Source: JANQNX01 sp040217095
Lineage (GTDB): Bacteria > Pseudomonadota > Gammaproteobacteria > Eutrophobiales > Eutrophobiaceae
Reading direction: 5' to 3'
Assembly: GCA_965229565.1 (NCBI GenBank)
Contig: OZ245888.1
Location: 1,488,001 to 1,552,000, forward strand
Length of the DNA stretch: 64,000 bases
In this document: positions 1-8,981 of the stretch, piece by piece
Numbering within the stretch: position 1 is the first letter of the stretch
Layout: each line of letters starts with the position of its first letter
Translations under genes and position numbers: made by a program
Notes under the pieces: model-generated
Seen by the model: the letters and a program-made list of their open reading frames with translations, nothing else
Told to the model about the DNA's origin: nothing
The model's database searches: none

Positions 1-597
1 GTTATTTCCCGGGTCAAACGCGATATCAAGGAACATACCGAGACGAACCTGATGACCGTTTCCACGGTGCGCGATGCAGCCGAGTACCTCGGTGATGTCA
101 GCGTGCGTATCCAGGAGAAGAATGCAGCAAACGGAAGTGGCGGAGTGAATTACGAGGCCAACTTCATCATTGGTGGCCAGGTACAGAATGCCAAGCAGGG
201 TATTTTTCATGTTTATCCCCAGGGTAATAATATCACTACCTCTAAAGACACCTGCTACCTGCAAATAGGCGAAAGCAAGTACGGCAAACCGATTCTTGAT
301 CGCATTATGAAACCCGGCACATCGATTGAAACGGCGTGCCTGTGTGGGCTGGTGTCCATGGATTCAACCATGCGCAGTAACCTGACCGTGGGACCGCCAA
401 TCGAAGTCGTAGTTTACAAGAAAGATAGTCTCGTAATTGATCGTCGTTACCGCTTCGAGGAAGACAGTGATTACTTACGGGAATTAAAACGCTGCTGGGA
501 CGAAAATCTTAAAGATGCATTTTCCAATCTGCCGCCCATTGCCTGGAGTAATAATTGGGACAATGCGCAGGTGTCAGAGAAAGATACCTCTAATTAG
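1..597 (+). CDS. Anbu-type proteasome-like peptidase, 5'-truncated
   Basis: The frame is open from base 1, so the gene starts outside the window; 198 residues remain and it stops with TAG. The visible part (GGQVQNAKQGIFHVYPQGN, then YLQIGESKYGKPILDR) resembles the proteasome/HslV-like beta fold of the Anbu (ancestral beta subunit) family, an Ntn-hydrolase-type self-compartmentalised peptidase of the cytoplasm. The N-terminal nucleophile is not in view, so activity cannot be judged. The strongest support is the neighbour: Anbu genes are known to sit beside a large transglutaminase/DUF2126 protein, and that gene follows 92 bases downstream. The ATG at 52 is an internal methionine and is not the start. 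Confidence 0.75.
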   Translation, partial: VISRVKRDIKEHTETNLMTVSTVRDAAEYLGDVSVRIQEKNAANGSGGVNYEANFIIGGQVQNAKQGIFHVYPQGNNITTSKDTCYLQIGESKYGKPILDRIMKPGTSIETACLCGLVSMDSTMRSNLTVGPPIEVVVYKKDSLVIDRRYRFEEDSDYLRELKRCWDENLKDAFSNLPPIAWSNNWDNAQVSEKDTSN

Positions 598-689
598 TAG
601 TCACTAATCCTTCAAATTCAGTTTTTCTTACAGGCATTCACTGCTTGTGTCTGTGTTATGCTGTATTGAAAGGGCTTTGATATATAAAC

Positions 690-3600
690 ATGACGATCCA
701 GGTTGTACTGAAACACAAGACTGAATACCACTTCGACAAACTTGTAAATTTGTCGCCTCACGTAATCCGTTTACGCCCGGCACAACATTGCCGTACTCCA
801 ATCCAGGCCTATTCCCTAAAGGTTGAACCAAAACAGCACTTTATCAACTGGCAACAGGATCCTTTCGGCAACTACCTGGCGCGGTTTGTTTTCCCGGAAA
901 AAGCACAGGCCCTGAAAATTGATGTAGAACTGATCGCGGACATGACCGTGATAAACCCGTTTGATTTTTTCCTGGAAGAAGAGTTTGAAACCTATCCCTA
1001 TGAATACGACAAGGATTTAAAACGCGATCTTAACCCTTACCTGGAAATACGCGAAGACGGCAAGTTGTTAACTGAATGGCTGGCCGAAGTCGATCGCAGT
1101 GAATGCGCTATCGTTGATTTCCTGGTAGGCCTGAACCAGAGGCTAAACCGTGACATCAACTATAACGTGCGCATGGAACCGGGGGTGCAAACCTGTGAGG
1201 AAACGCTGAAGATAAAATCAGGTTCCTGCCGTGACACTGCATGGTTATTAATACAGATACTCAGACACCTGGGCTTGGCGGCGCGTTTCGTGTCCGGCTA
1301 CCTCGTACAACTCACTGCCGATGTGAAGGCACTGGATGGTCCATCGGGTCCGGCCAATGACTTTACCGACCTGCATGCTTGGGCCGAAGTATATTTACCC
1401 GGCGCAGGCTGGGTGGGACTGGATCCCACATCCGGTTTGTTTGCAGGTGAAGGTCATATCCCGCTTGCATGTACACCTCATCCCAGCACGGCGGCGCCAG
1501 TTACCGGTGCCACCGATCCTTGTGTGGTGACGTTTAAACACAAAAACGTAGTTGAAAGATTTCATGAAGACCCAAGGGTCACCAAACCTTTTAGCGATAC
1601 CCAATGGCAGTCAGTCATGCGCATTGGTACCGAAGTTGACAAAGAGCTTGAGGAAGCAGATGTTCGCCTGACCATGGGTGGTGAACCTACTTTTGTTTCC
1701 ATTGATGACATGGAAGGTGCGGAATGGAATGACGCCGCGCTTGGTGATGACAAAAGACGCCTTGCCGAAAAATTGTTGTTCAGACTCAAGGATCAGTTTG
1801 CCGCTGGAGGATTGGTCCATTTTGGACAGGGTAAATGGTATCCGGGCGAGCCGTTACCTCGCTGGGCGCTGTCCCTGATCTGGCGTAAGGACGGCAAGGC
1901 AGTCTGGAATAACCAGGATTTGATTTCCAGCCAGGATGCCGAGGCATCCTGTAGTCAGGATGATGCAAGAAAATTCGTCCTGCAGCTGGCAGATGAACTG
2001 GAACTGGATCCCGCATACATTATTTCTGCTTATGAAGACAAACAACATTACCTGGAAAAGGAAAACCAGTTACCGGTAAACGTGAGCATGGCCGACAGCA
2101 AGTCCAGTGACAAGATAGAACGGAAGCGTCTGGCAAGGATTGCCGAACAGGGGCTTGATTCAATTCGTGGATACGTACTGCCAGTAAAATATTTTAGCGG
2201 TAAGAACGAAGACTGTTGGAAAACCAGTCCATGGCCGCTACGAACTGACAAGCTTTACCTGGTGCCGGGTGATTCTTCTATGGGTTACCGTCTGCCGTTA
2301 AATTCACTGCCGTGGAAACTACCGGACGAATTTGAATTCGACACGGAACTCGATCCGTTTGCGCCACGTGACAAGCTCGACGAGAAAAAGACCAGGCAGA
2401 AAAAAGGAAAGAAAAAAAACAACACCGTTGCGGATGAAGTGATTCATACAGCAATGTGCGTCGAGGAAAGAGACGGGAAATTGTACGTATTCATGCCACC
2501 GGTCAATGAAATTGAACAATGGCTGGATCTCGTACAGACACTGGAAGCAATCGCAAGGAAATTGAAGCTGGCTATTGCGATAGAAGGCTACCAACCACCG
2601 TGGGACACGCGCATGAATATGCTACAGGTGACACCCGACCCGGGTGTTATCGAGGTCAATATACATCCGGCCAGCAACTGGGAAGATCTGAGCAAGGTTA
2701 CCGAGATCCTGTATAAGGAAGCGCGCGAGACCCGACTGGGTACCGAGAAGTTTATGCTTGATGGCAAGCATTCCGGTACCGGTGGCGGCAACCATGTGAC
2801 ACTGGGCGCGCAAACGCCGGCCGACAGTCCATTCCTTAGACGCCCTGATTTATTACGCAGCCTGATAACCTACTGGCAGCATCACCCGTCTTTATCGTAC
2901 CTGTTTTCAGGGATGTTCATTGGACCTACCAGCCAGGCGCCACGTGTTGATGAGGCACGTGACGATAACCTGTACGAACTTGAAATTGCGCTCAGTCTGT
3001 TACCCGATGGGGAATGTGAACAGCCATGGCTGGTCGATCGTATCCTGCGTAACTTCCTCGTGGACCTGACCGGTAATACCCACCGTGCTGAATTCTGTAT
3101 TGATAAACTGTATTCGCCGGATTCCATCACTGGCCGTAAAGGCCTGTTGGAATTTCGTGCCTTCGAGATGCCGCCGCACTACCAGATGTCGCTGGTACAG
3201 ATGCTGTTACTGCGAACGCTGATTGCGTGGTTCTGGAAACAGCCTTATCGCGGTGAACTGATCCGCTGGGGAACAGAACTACATGATCGATTCATGTTGC
3301 CGCATTATGTCTGGGAAGATTTCAACCGTGTGATCTATGACCTTCGCCAGGCAGGTTACCCGCTGGAACTGGACTGGTTTAATACCTTTAAGGAATTTCG
3401 CTTTCCGCGTATCGGCACGATCTTCGCGCATGATATGCAGATTGATTTACATGCAGCCCTGGAACCCTGGCATGTGCTTGGCGAGGAATCGACCGGGCAG
3501 GGTACTGCACGCTATGTCGACTCATCGGTCGAGCGAGTGCAGCTCAGCGTGCACGGCATGCATGGCGATCGATACGTGCTAGCCTGTAACGGCAGGAAAA

Positions 3601-3947
3601 TCCCGTTACGGGATACCGGCATCAAGGGAAAAAAGATTGCCGGCGTCCGCTTCAAGGCATGGCAGCCTTATTCCAGCCTGCATCCGACCATCAAGGCACA
3701 TGTGCCGCTGGTATTCGATGTTATCGATACAAAATTTGAACGTTCGATTGCGGGTTGTACTTACCATGTGTCACATCCGGGCGGCCGTAACTATGACACC
3801 TTCCCGGTCAATGGCAACGAGGCCGAGGCGCGTCGCAATTCACGCTTTATCCAGCACGGCAAAACCCAGGACAAGGTCTCAATACCCCTGGAGTCCGCGC
3901 ATCCTGATCATCCTTACACACTGGATCTGCGTGTTCCCGTCAGTTGA
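690..3947 (+). CDS. Transglutaminase-like/DUF2126 protein (Anbu operon)
   Basis: A 1085-residue cytoplasmic-looking protein. Residues 1-100 match a bacterial transglutaminase N-terminal beta domain. The core follows with a Cys-His-Asp triad: Cys180 in SGSCRDTAWLL, His229 in DLHAWAEVYLP and Asp245 in GLDPTSG. The remaining ~750 residues correspond to the DUF2126 extension, with conserved-looking stretches such as TMGGEPTFVS and GKHSGTGGGNHVTLG. Family knowledge: these large proteins travel with Anbu peptidase, alpha-E and circularly permuted ATP-grasp genes, and are suspected to process or ligate peptides; the substrate is not known. Here it follows Anbu in the same direction, and no alpha-E or ATP-grasp gene follows. 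The ATG at 690 has no strong ribosome binding site, but the family N-terminus begins at this position. Confidence 0.85.
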   Translation: MTIQVVLKHKTEYHFDKLVNLSPHVIRLRPAQHCRTPIQAYSLKVEPKQHFINWQQDPFGNYLARFVFPEKAQALKIDVELIADMTVINPFDFFLEEEFETYPYEYDKDLKRDLNPYLEIREDGKLLTEWLAEVDRSECAIVDFLVGLNQRLNRDINYNVRMEPGVQTCEETLKIKSGSCRDTAWLLIQILRHLGLAARFVSGYLVQLTADVKALDGPSGPANDFTDLHAWAEVYLPGAGWVGLDPTSGLFAGEGHIPLACTPHPSTAAPVTGATDPCVVTFKHKNVVERFHEDPRVTKPFSDTQWQSVMRIGTEVDKELEEADVRLTMGGEPTFVSIDDMEGAEWNDAALGDDKRRLAEKLLFRLKDQFAAGGLVHFGQGKWYPGEPLPRWALSLIWRKDGKAVWNNQDLISSQDAEASCSQDDARKFVLQLADELELDPAYIISAYEDKQHYLEKENQLPVNVSMADSKSSDKIERKRLARIAEQGLDSIRGYVLPVKYFSGKNEDCWKTSPWPLRTDKLYLVPGDSSMGYRLPLNSLPWKLPDEFEFDTELDPFAPRDKLDEKKTRQKKGKKKNNTVADEVIHTAMCVEERDGKLYVFMPPVNEIEQWLDLVQTLEAIARKLKLAIAIEGYQPPWDTRMNMLQVTPDPGVIEVNIHPASNWEDLSKVTEILYKEARETRLGTEKFMLDGKHSGTGGGNHVTLGAQTPADSPFLRRPDLLRSLITYWQHHPSLSYLFSGMFIGPTSQAPRVDEARDDNLYELEIALSLLPDGECEQPWLVDRILRNFLVDLTGNTHRAEFCIDKLYSPDSITGRKGLLEFRAFEMPPHYQMSLVQMLLLRTLIAWFWKQPYRGELIRWGTELHDRFMLPHYVWEDFNRVIYDLRQAGYPLELDWFNTFKEFRFPRIGTIFAHDMQIDLHAALEPWHVLGEESTGQGTARYVDSSVERVQLSVHGMHGDRYVLACNGRKIPLRDTGIKGKKIAGVRFKAWQPYSSLHPTIKAHVPLVFDVIDTKFERSIAGCTYHVSHPGGRNYDTFPVNGNEAEARRNSRFIQHGKTQDKVSIPLESAHPDHPYTLDLRVPVS

Positions 3948-4032
3948 GACGATAAATACGAATTGAAGTGAAAAAAAAGCTATAGGAAACAACTGTTTAT
4001 AATATAATGAAATAATTTCGGAATAATTTCAT

Positions 4033-4068
4033 ACAAAATTTGTAATTTTGTTATTTCTTATCTATAAT
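4033..4068 (+). promoter_or_regulatory. Promoter with overlapping palindrome upstream of the 195-aa/XRE-ImmA pair
   Basis: A sigma-70-like pair is visible: -35 TTGTAA at 4040-4045 and a perfect -10 TATAAT at 4063-4068, with a 17-base spacer. The palindrome ACAAAATTTGT (4033-4043) overlaps the -35 box. Because the second gene of the transcript carries an XRE-type HTH, the palindrome is a reasonable guess for an autoregulatory operator; that part is inference. The 4098 gene then has GAGG about eight bases before its ATG. Confidence 0.5.
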
Positions 4069-4097
4069 CTGCACCATTAACATGTCGAGGTAATTTA

Positions 4098-4685
4098 ATG
4101 ATAGATAAAGAAATTATTGAGGATATATTTGACCAATATAAAGAAACGATAGTTGCAGCTGTAAAGACTGGCTGGAATTATTACAAGGAAATGCCGGATG
4201 CTGGAAAGCTTGCCAAGAGAACGCGAGCAAATGTTGTATGGGACATAACTGTCCAGGCTGCGGTTGATAATCTTCGTGGCGAATCAGATATTCACATAAT
4301 ACCAATCTACGATACTGTTTGGTTCCGAATTGAACCAGATATTTTGTTCAGATTCAAAAAAGGTGACCGCAGAGGTTTGAGTCGTAATTATCCGACTCAG
4401 GCATCATTAGACTTCAATAATCCGCAACAGCAGTTGCCAGGAATTCCTGAAATACAAAGATTCGATGTCGTCTATGTTTTAGACGAGTTTGAAACAGAAA
4501 TTGAAGATATCTTAATTGTTTCTAGAAACGGAAATAAAACAGAGTGGACATCCTCAATTATGGAAGCAGGATCAGCAGAGGTAGTCCGTCTGCATGCTAA
4601 TCAAGCGGAAGAGAAAGGTCCTAGAATAATAATAAAGAAAGAGATTCAAGATGACAGCACAAAAAAGCGGGGAGAACATGAATGA
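4098..4685 (+). CDS. Unknown 195-aa partner of XRE-ImmA/IrrE protein
   Basis: I do not recognise a named domain. The 195-residue protein has an acidic N-terminal helix (residues 1-20), a central segment with WFRIEPDILFRFKKGDRRG and a Lys/Glu-rich C-terminus. It has no signal peptide or membrane segment, so it is probably cytoplasmic. It has a good ribosome binding site (GAGG) and its TGA overlaps the ATG of the downstream HTH-metallopeptidase gene, so the two are translationally coupled. Base composition is clearly more AT-rich than flanking genes, suggesting acquisition. In this arrangement it could be the target, substrate or toxin half of an ImmA/IrrE module, but nothing in the sequence decides this. 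Confidence 0.8.
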   Translation: MIDKEIIEDIFDQYKETIVAAVKTGWNYYKEMPDAGKLAKRTRANVVWDITVQAAVDNLRGESDIHIIPIYDTVWFRIEPDILFRFKKGDRRGLSRNYPTQASLDFNNPQQQLPGIPEIQRFDVVYVLDEFETEIEDILIVSRNGNKTEWTSSIMEAGSAEVVRLHANQAEEKGPRIIIKKEIQDDSTKKRGEHE

Positions 4686-5754
4686 ACTTGTTTTCAATCC
4701 AGACATGCTATTACTTGCGAGGGATTATAGGTCTATAACCCAAGGTGCATTAGCAAAAGATCTTGGGATTGGCCAGGGCACTCTTAGTAAAATCGAGAAT
4801 GGCATGCATTTTCCTGATGAGGAACTCGTAAAGAAGATTTCCAACGTCGTAAAATTCCCAGTCAATTTTTTCTTTACTCAAGGACGTGCTTACGGGCAAC
4901 CGTTAAGCATTCATCCTCTTTGGAGAAAATCTGCATCTGTTAGTGTTAAAAGTCTTAACAAGATGACTGCTGAATTATCTATGAGGATTTCTCACCTCAA
5001 AGCTTTATTTCGTTCAGTGGAACTGGAATCATCATTACATTGGCCAGATTTTAATATTGATGAATATGATGACCCCGAGCAGATCGCTAATTATGTTAGA
5101 AAAACCTGGTCAGTTAGACGTGGCCCTATACAAAATTTGACAGATCTAATTGAAAAATCTGGCGCCGTAATTTTTTATTGTGATTTTTCATATGCCAAGG
5201 TTGATGGTGTCTCTCTAAAAGTTGCAGGAATGCCACCTTGCATTTTTATTAACAATAATATCCCTGCTGACAGAATGAGGTTCACTTTAGCGCATGAGCT
5301 TGGCCATTTAGTAATGCATAAGCAACCGAATCCTGATATGGAACATCAAGCTAATAAATTTGCATCTTCTCTTTTGATGCCAAAAGATGATTTCATAGAA
5401 GATTTAAATCGCAGAATAGATCTCGCGGAATTAGCCAGAAAAAAATCTATATGGAAAGTTTCTATGCAGGCTATTTTATATAGAGCTAAAGACCTTTCTC
5501 TGTTGAATGAAAATCAAGCAAATTATCTATGGAGACAAATTAGTGCTAAAGGCTATAGAACAAGAGAACCCGCAAGCACTGAGTTTTCAAAAGAGATACC
5601 AAAAATTGTTCCTGAAATGTTAAACATTCATATGAGTGAGTTTGAATATTCTATAAATCAAATGGCAAACCTTTTTTCACTTAATGAAACCGATTTTAAT
5701 TTGCTTTACCCAAGCTTGTTGGATCAAAAACCAAGATTAAGATTAATAAAGTAA
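4678..5754 (+). CDS. XRE-family HTH fused to ImmA/IrrE (M78) metallopeptidase
   Basis: A 358-residue protein with an N-terminal helix-turn-helix (about residues 8-60; QGALAKDLGIGQGTLSKIE) and a central M78-type zinc peptidase carrying HELGHLVMH followed by a downstream glutamate (EHQANKFASSLLMP). I place the start at 4678, not at the upstream in-frame ATG (4651), because GGGGAG lies seven bases before it and it forms a four-base-type overlap with the previous stop. Family knowledge: ImmA/IrrE peptidases cleave or inactivate repressors in mobile elements and stress responses, and HTH-M78 fusions have been proposed as antitoxin-like regulators. The gene is AT-rich and sits between housekeeping genes and a tRNA. 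Confidence 0.88.
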   Translation: MNELVFNPDMLLLARDYRSITQGALAKDLGIGQGTLSKIENGMHFPDEELVKKISNVVKFPVNFFFTQGRAYGQPLSIHPLWRKSASVSVKSLNKMTAELSMRISHLKALFRSVELESSLHWPDFNIDEYDDPEQIANYVRKTWSVRRGPIQNLTDLIEKSGAVIFYCDFSYAKVDGVSLKVAGMPPCIFINNNIPADRMRFTLAHELGHLVMHKQPNPDMEHQANKFASSLLMPKDDFIEDLNRRIDLAELARKKSIWKVSMQAILYRAKDLSLLNENQANYLWRQISAKGYRTREPASTEFSKEIPKIVPEMLNIHMSEFEYSINQMANLFSLNETDFNLLYPSLLDQKPRLRLIK

Positions 5755-5807
5755 AGCCTTTATCTATGTATTGTGAACATTCCGTTACCAATTTGTATGT
5801 TCCTTTC

Positions 5808-5838
5808 ACGGGTCCACCACGGGGCCATACGGGGCTTA
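5808..5838. repeat. Three near-identical decamers next to tRNA-Leu
   Basis: ACGGGTCCACC (5808), ACGGGGCCAT (5819) and ACGGGGCTTA (5829) follow each other at 10-11 base spacing, in the 176 bases between the ImmA gene and the tRNA. Helically phased short repeats beside a tRNA 3' end recall integrase arm-binding sites, but there is no integrase gene and I found no copy of the tRNA 3' end at the far side of the insert. The rest of the gap holds no convincing gene. Confidence 0.3.
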
Positions 5839-5930
5839 AATAGGCGTTAGTAAGCGTTTTAAGAAAAAATATAAAGTGAGGCTAAGGTTTGATTATGAAA
5901 GGATTTTTAGAGATTTTGAAGAGAGGTTTT

Positions 5931-6017
5931 TGGTGCCGAGAAGAGGACTTGAACCTCCACGGGGTTACCCCCACTAGCACCTGAAGCTAGCGCGTCTACC
6001 AATTCCGCCACCTCGGC
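5931..6017 (-). tRNA. tRNA-Leu (anticodon CAG)
   Basis: Read on the minus strand, the 87-base gene begins GCCGAGGTGGCGGAATTGG and ends in an encoded CCA (5931-5933). The acceptor arm pairs GCCGAGG with TCTCGGC (the last pair is G-T), the anticodon stem CTAGC/GCTAG encloses TTCAGGT with anticodon CAG, and a long variable arm (class II tRNA) is present. The T arm GGTTCAAGTCC is intact. It matches the standard bacterial tRNA-Leu(CAG) closely. An AT-rich gene pair lies immediately on its 3' side. Confidence 0.97.
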
Positions 6018-6076
6018 AGGTGTGCAAGACGGCGGACTTTACCGACCCATAAAACTATTGTCAATCCATCATTAGC

Positions 6077-8236
6077 ATGTCAAAAAAAACCAGGGCCAAG
6101 GCCGAATCCAGCCGCAAACTCGTGATCCCGGAACGGGACCAAATCATGGATTTGTTACGCAAGGCTGGCCGCCCACTTACACGCAAACAACTGTCCGAGT
6201 CCTTTAAAATTTCAGACCCCGATACCAAGCGTGCCCTTGGTCGGCGACTCAAGGCCATGACTCGCGACGGTCAATTAATAAAAAATCGGCGCAATGCATT
6301 TGGCCTGATTGAAAAAATGGACCTCATCAAGGGACGGGTTATTGGTCATCCGGATGGCTATGGCTTCGTGGTTCCCGATGAGGGCGGTGACGACCTTTAC
6401 CTGTCGCCAAAAGAAATGCGATCAACCCTGCATGCTGACCGGGTATTGGTCAGACAGGCCAATGTAGATCGACAGGGTCGACGTGAAGGTAAACTGATCG
6501 AGGTACTGGAAAGGGCCCACCAGCAGATCGTTGGTCGTTACTATGAAGACAGTGGCATCGCCTTCGTGGTGCCGGATAACAAACGCATCAGCCAGGACAT
6601 CCTGATAACCGGTGGCGGCCCGTCGAAAGCGAAACCGGGTCACTACGTGGTCGTGGATCTCGTTTCACAGCCTGACAAACATCGACAGCCGATAGGTAAA
6701 ATAATCGAGGTACTGGGCCAGGGTGATGCAGTAGGCATTGCCGTTGATATTGCCATACGCAGTTATGATTTGCCTTACGAGTGGCCAAAATCCGTCAACA
6801 AGGAAGCCCGCCAGTTTAAACCGGTCATCGATGCGGCAGAGGTGTCCAGGCGCAAGGATTTACGCAATCTGCCTTTTGTCACCATAGATGGTGAAGACGC
6901 GCAGGATTTTGATGATGCTGTTTACTGCGAGAAGCAGGGCAACGGTTGGCGATTACTTGTTGCCATTGCCGATGTATCACACTACGTGATTGCTGACAGC
7001 GCCCTGGATAACGAGGCGCGACTGCGTGGTACATCTGTCTATTTTCCTGAACGCGTTATTCCGATGTTGCCCGAGGCGTTGTCCAATGGTCTGTGTTCCC
7101 TGCGCCCGGAAGAAGATCGACTGGCATTTGTTTGTGAACTTAGCCTGGATGCCAACGGTAAAATGACGAGCCACAAGTTTTACAAGGCTACGATCTGTTC
7201 CTCGGCACGACTGACGTATTCCGGGATGGCCGCGATGGTTGTAAACAAGGATGAGGCTGCCCGTAACCAACGCAAGCCCCTGTTAAAACACCTGGATAAT
7301 CTTTATGTCGTGTACCAGTTACTGCATACCGAGCGCGTGCGTAAAGGACTGATTGACTTTTCATCAGTAGAAAGTCGCTTTGTGTTTGATGAAAACAATG
7401 AACTCGAAACAATCAGCCTGGTAACACGTAACGATGCACACCGCCTGATTGAAGAAATGATGCTTGCAGCCAATATTGCCGCAGCCGAGTATCTTGAGAA
7501 GAATGAAATCCATGCATTGTATCGTGTGCATGCCAAGCCCAAGCTGGAAAAACTGGAAGAAGTGAGGGCATTGCTGGCGCAACTGGGTCTGACCCTGGGT
7601 GGCGGCGACAAACCGACCGCGGCAGACTATGCCAGCCTGGTTGAAAAGATACGAAAACGTGACGATGGTGAAATGCTGGAGATGGTCTTGTTGCGTAGTA
7701 TGCCGCTTGCCGTTTACAGCACGGTCAACGAGGGACACTTCGGACTTGGTTTTGATGCCTATGCGCATTTCACTTCACCGATACGACGTTACCCCGACCT
7801 GATGGTACACCGCGCGATTGAACACATGCTTCAACAAGGTAATGCCGCGACCTATCCCTACACACAGCAAACCATGCTGGAACTGGCAGAACATTGCTCG
7901 ATGACAGAGCGTCGGGCCGAAGAAGCCTCGCGTGATGTCAGTCAACGCTTGAAGTGCGTATTTATGAAAGACAAGGAAGGCCAGGACTTCAATGGCATGG
8001 TCAGTTCCGTTACCGCGTTTGGATTATTCGTGGTGCTGAAAGATATGTTCGTGGAAGGCCTGATTCATATCAGTAACCTGCCAGCTGATTATTATCATCA
8101 CGATCCGATTACTCACAGTCTCAGGGGAGAGCGCAGCGGCAGGAAATTCCAGATGGGGCAGGATTGCAGGGTGAGGGTCACGCGTGTTGATCTCGAGGAA
8201 CGCAAGATAGATTTTGAACTACTGGAAAATGAGTAA
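6077..8236 (+). CDS. rnr: Ribonuclease R
   Basis: A 719-residue 3'-5' exoribonuclease that degrades structured RNA. Order of parts: N-terminal winged HTH (about 18-75), cold-shock/OB domains (about 80-235), RNB catalytic domain with the metal-binding DGEDAQDFDDAVY at 271-283, and a C-terminal S1 domain (about 635-715, beginning near FNGMVSSVTAFG). It is shorter than enterobacterial RNase R (about 810) because the Lys-rich C-terminal tail is absent; the protein ends right after the S1 domain. rlmB overlaps its 3' end by 8 bases, the usual rnr-rlmB pair. No clear ribosome binding site precedes the ATG. Confidence 0.97.
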   Translation: MSKKTRAKAESSRKLVIPERDQIMDLLRKAGRPLTRKQLSESFKISDPDTKRALGRRLKAMTRDGQLIKNRRNAFGLIEKMDLIKGRVIGHPDGYGFVVPDEGGDDLYLSPKEMRSTLHADRVLVRQANVDRQGRREGKLIEVLERAHQQIVGRYYEDSGIAFVVPDNKRISQDILITGGGPSKAKPGHYVVVDLVSQPDKHRQPIGKIIEVLGQGDAVGIAVDIAIRSYDLPYEWPKSVNKEARQFKPVIDAAEVSRRKDLRNLPFVTIDGEDAQDFDDAVYCEKQGNGWRLLVAIADVSHYVIADSALDNEARLRGTSVYFPERVIPMLPEALSNGLCSLRPEEDRLAFVCELSLDANGKMTSHKFYKATICSSARLTYSGMAAMVVNKDEAARNQRKPLLKHLDNLYVVYQLLHTERVRKGLIDFSSVESRFVFDENNELETISLVTRNDAHRLIEEMMLAANIAAAEYLEKNEIHALYRVHAKPKLEKLEEVRALLAQLGLTLGGGDKPTAADYASLVEKIRKRDDGEMLEMVLLRSMPLAVYSTVNEGHFGLGFDAYAHFTSPIRRYPDLMVHRAIEHMLQQGNAATYPYTQQTMLELAEHCSMTERRAEEASRDVSQRLKCVFMKDKEGQDFNGMVSSVTAFGLFVVLKDMFVEGLIHISNLPADYYHHDPITHSLRGERSGRKFQMGQDCRVRVTRVDLEERKIDFELLENE

Positions 8237-8981
8237 AAAAAGCGATTACGTTTTCGGCATCCATGCGGTTGAACAACTATTAAAAAAATCACCGGAAGCT
8301 ATCGTGCGTGCATGGATGCAGAGAGATGCGCACTCAGATGCTCTACAGCAATTAAAGTCATCACTCTCCAATCAGCAGGTGGCCTGCGAAACCGTGACAC
8401 GCCAGGTACTCGATAAACGGGTATCCGGTAATCACCAGGGTATTGTCGTTGAAGTAAAAAGATCCGGTGCAGAGAGCGTCTCTTTATCCAGCGTGCTGGA
8501 AGCAAGCCATGAAATATTGCCGTTATTTCTAGTACTGGATTCGGTACAGGACCCGCATAACCTGGGTGCCTGTATTCGCACTGCCGTGGCGGCAGGCGTG
8601 ACGGCGGTCATTATTCCGAAGGATCGTGCTGCCAGCGTAAATGAAACCGTGCGCAAGGTTGCCAGTGGTGGTGTGGAAGAGATGACCATCATTACCGTGA
8701 CCAACCTGGTTCGTGCGTTACAGGAATTGAAGCAGGCAGGCGTATGGCTGGTCGGGACGACGGGTGAGGCGCAGCAGACGATCTATGATGTGGACATGAA
8801 AGTAGCCATCGCGATTGTCATGGGTGGCGAGGAAAAAGGCTTGCGCCATCTGGTGGCAAAAGAATGTGACTACCTGGCCTCGATACCGCTGCTTGGAGAA
8901 ATTGAAAGCCTGAATGTCTCGGTCGCCGCCGGGGTTAGCCTGTATGAAGTGATACGCCAGCGCCGTGCTATTAATCGATAA
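8229..8981 (+). CDS. rlmB: 23S rRNA (guanosine-2'-O)-methyltransferase RlmB
   Basis: A 250-residue SpoU-family enzyme that 2'-O-methylates G2251 of 23S rRNA using SAM. An N-terminal substrate-binding domain (about 1-75) is followed by the knotted SPOUT domain with all three motifs: DPHNLGACIRTA, MGGEEKGLR and IPLLGEIESLNVSVAAGVSL. The start at 8229 (MSKKSDYVFG) fits the family N-terminus better than an in-frame ATG five codons upstream. It overlaps rnr and is likely cotranscribed. Its 3' end overlaps the convergent lipoprotein gene by 11 bases. Confidence 0.97.
   Translation: MSKKSDYVFGIHAVEQLLKKSPEAIVRAWMQRDAHSDALQQLKSSLSNQQVACETVTRQVLDKRVSGNHQGIVVEVKRSGAESVSLSSVLEASHEILPLFLVLDSVQDPHNLGACIRTAVAAGVTAVIIPKDRAASVNETVRKVASGGVEEMTIITVTNLVRALQELKQAGVWLVGTTGEAQQTIYDVDMKVAIAIVMGGEEKGLRHLVAKECDYLASIPLLGEIESLNVSVAAGVSLYEVIRQRRAINR

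Noticed and set aside
3948..6017. Intact prophage or integrative element at tRNA-Leu
   Set aside because: No integrase, no structural genes and no duplicate of the tRNA 3' end were found at the other border.
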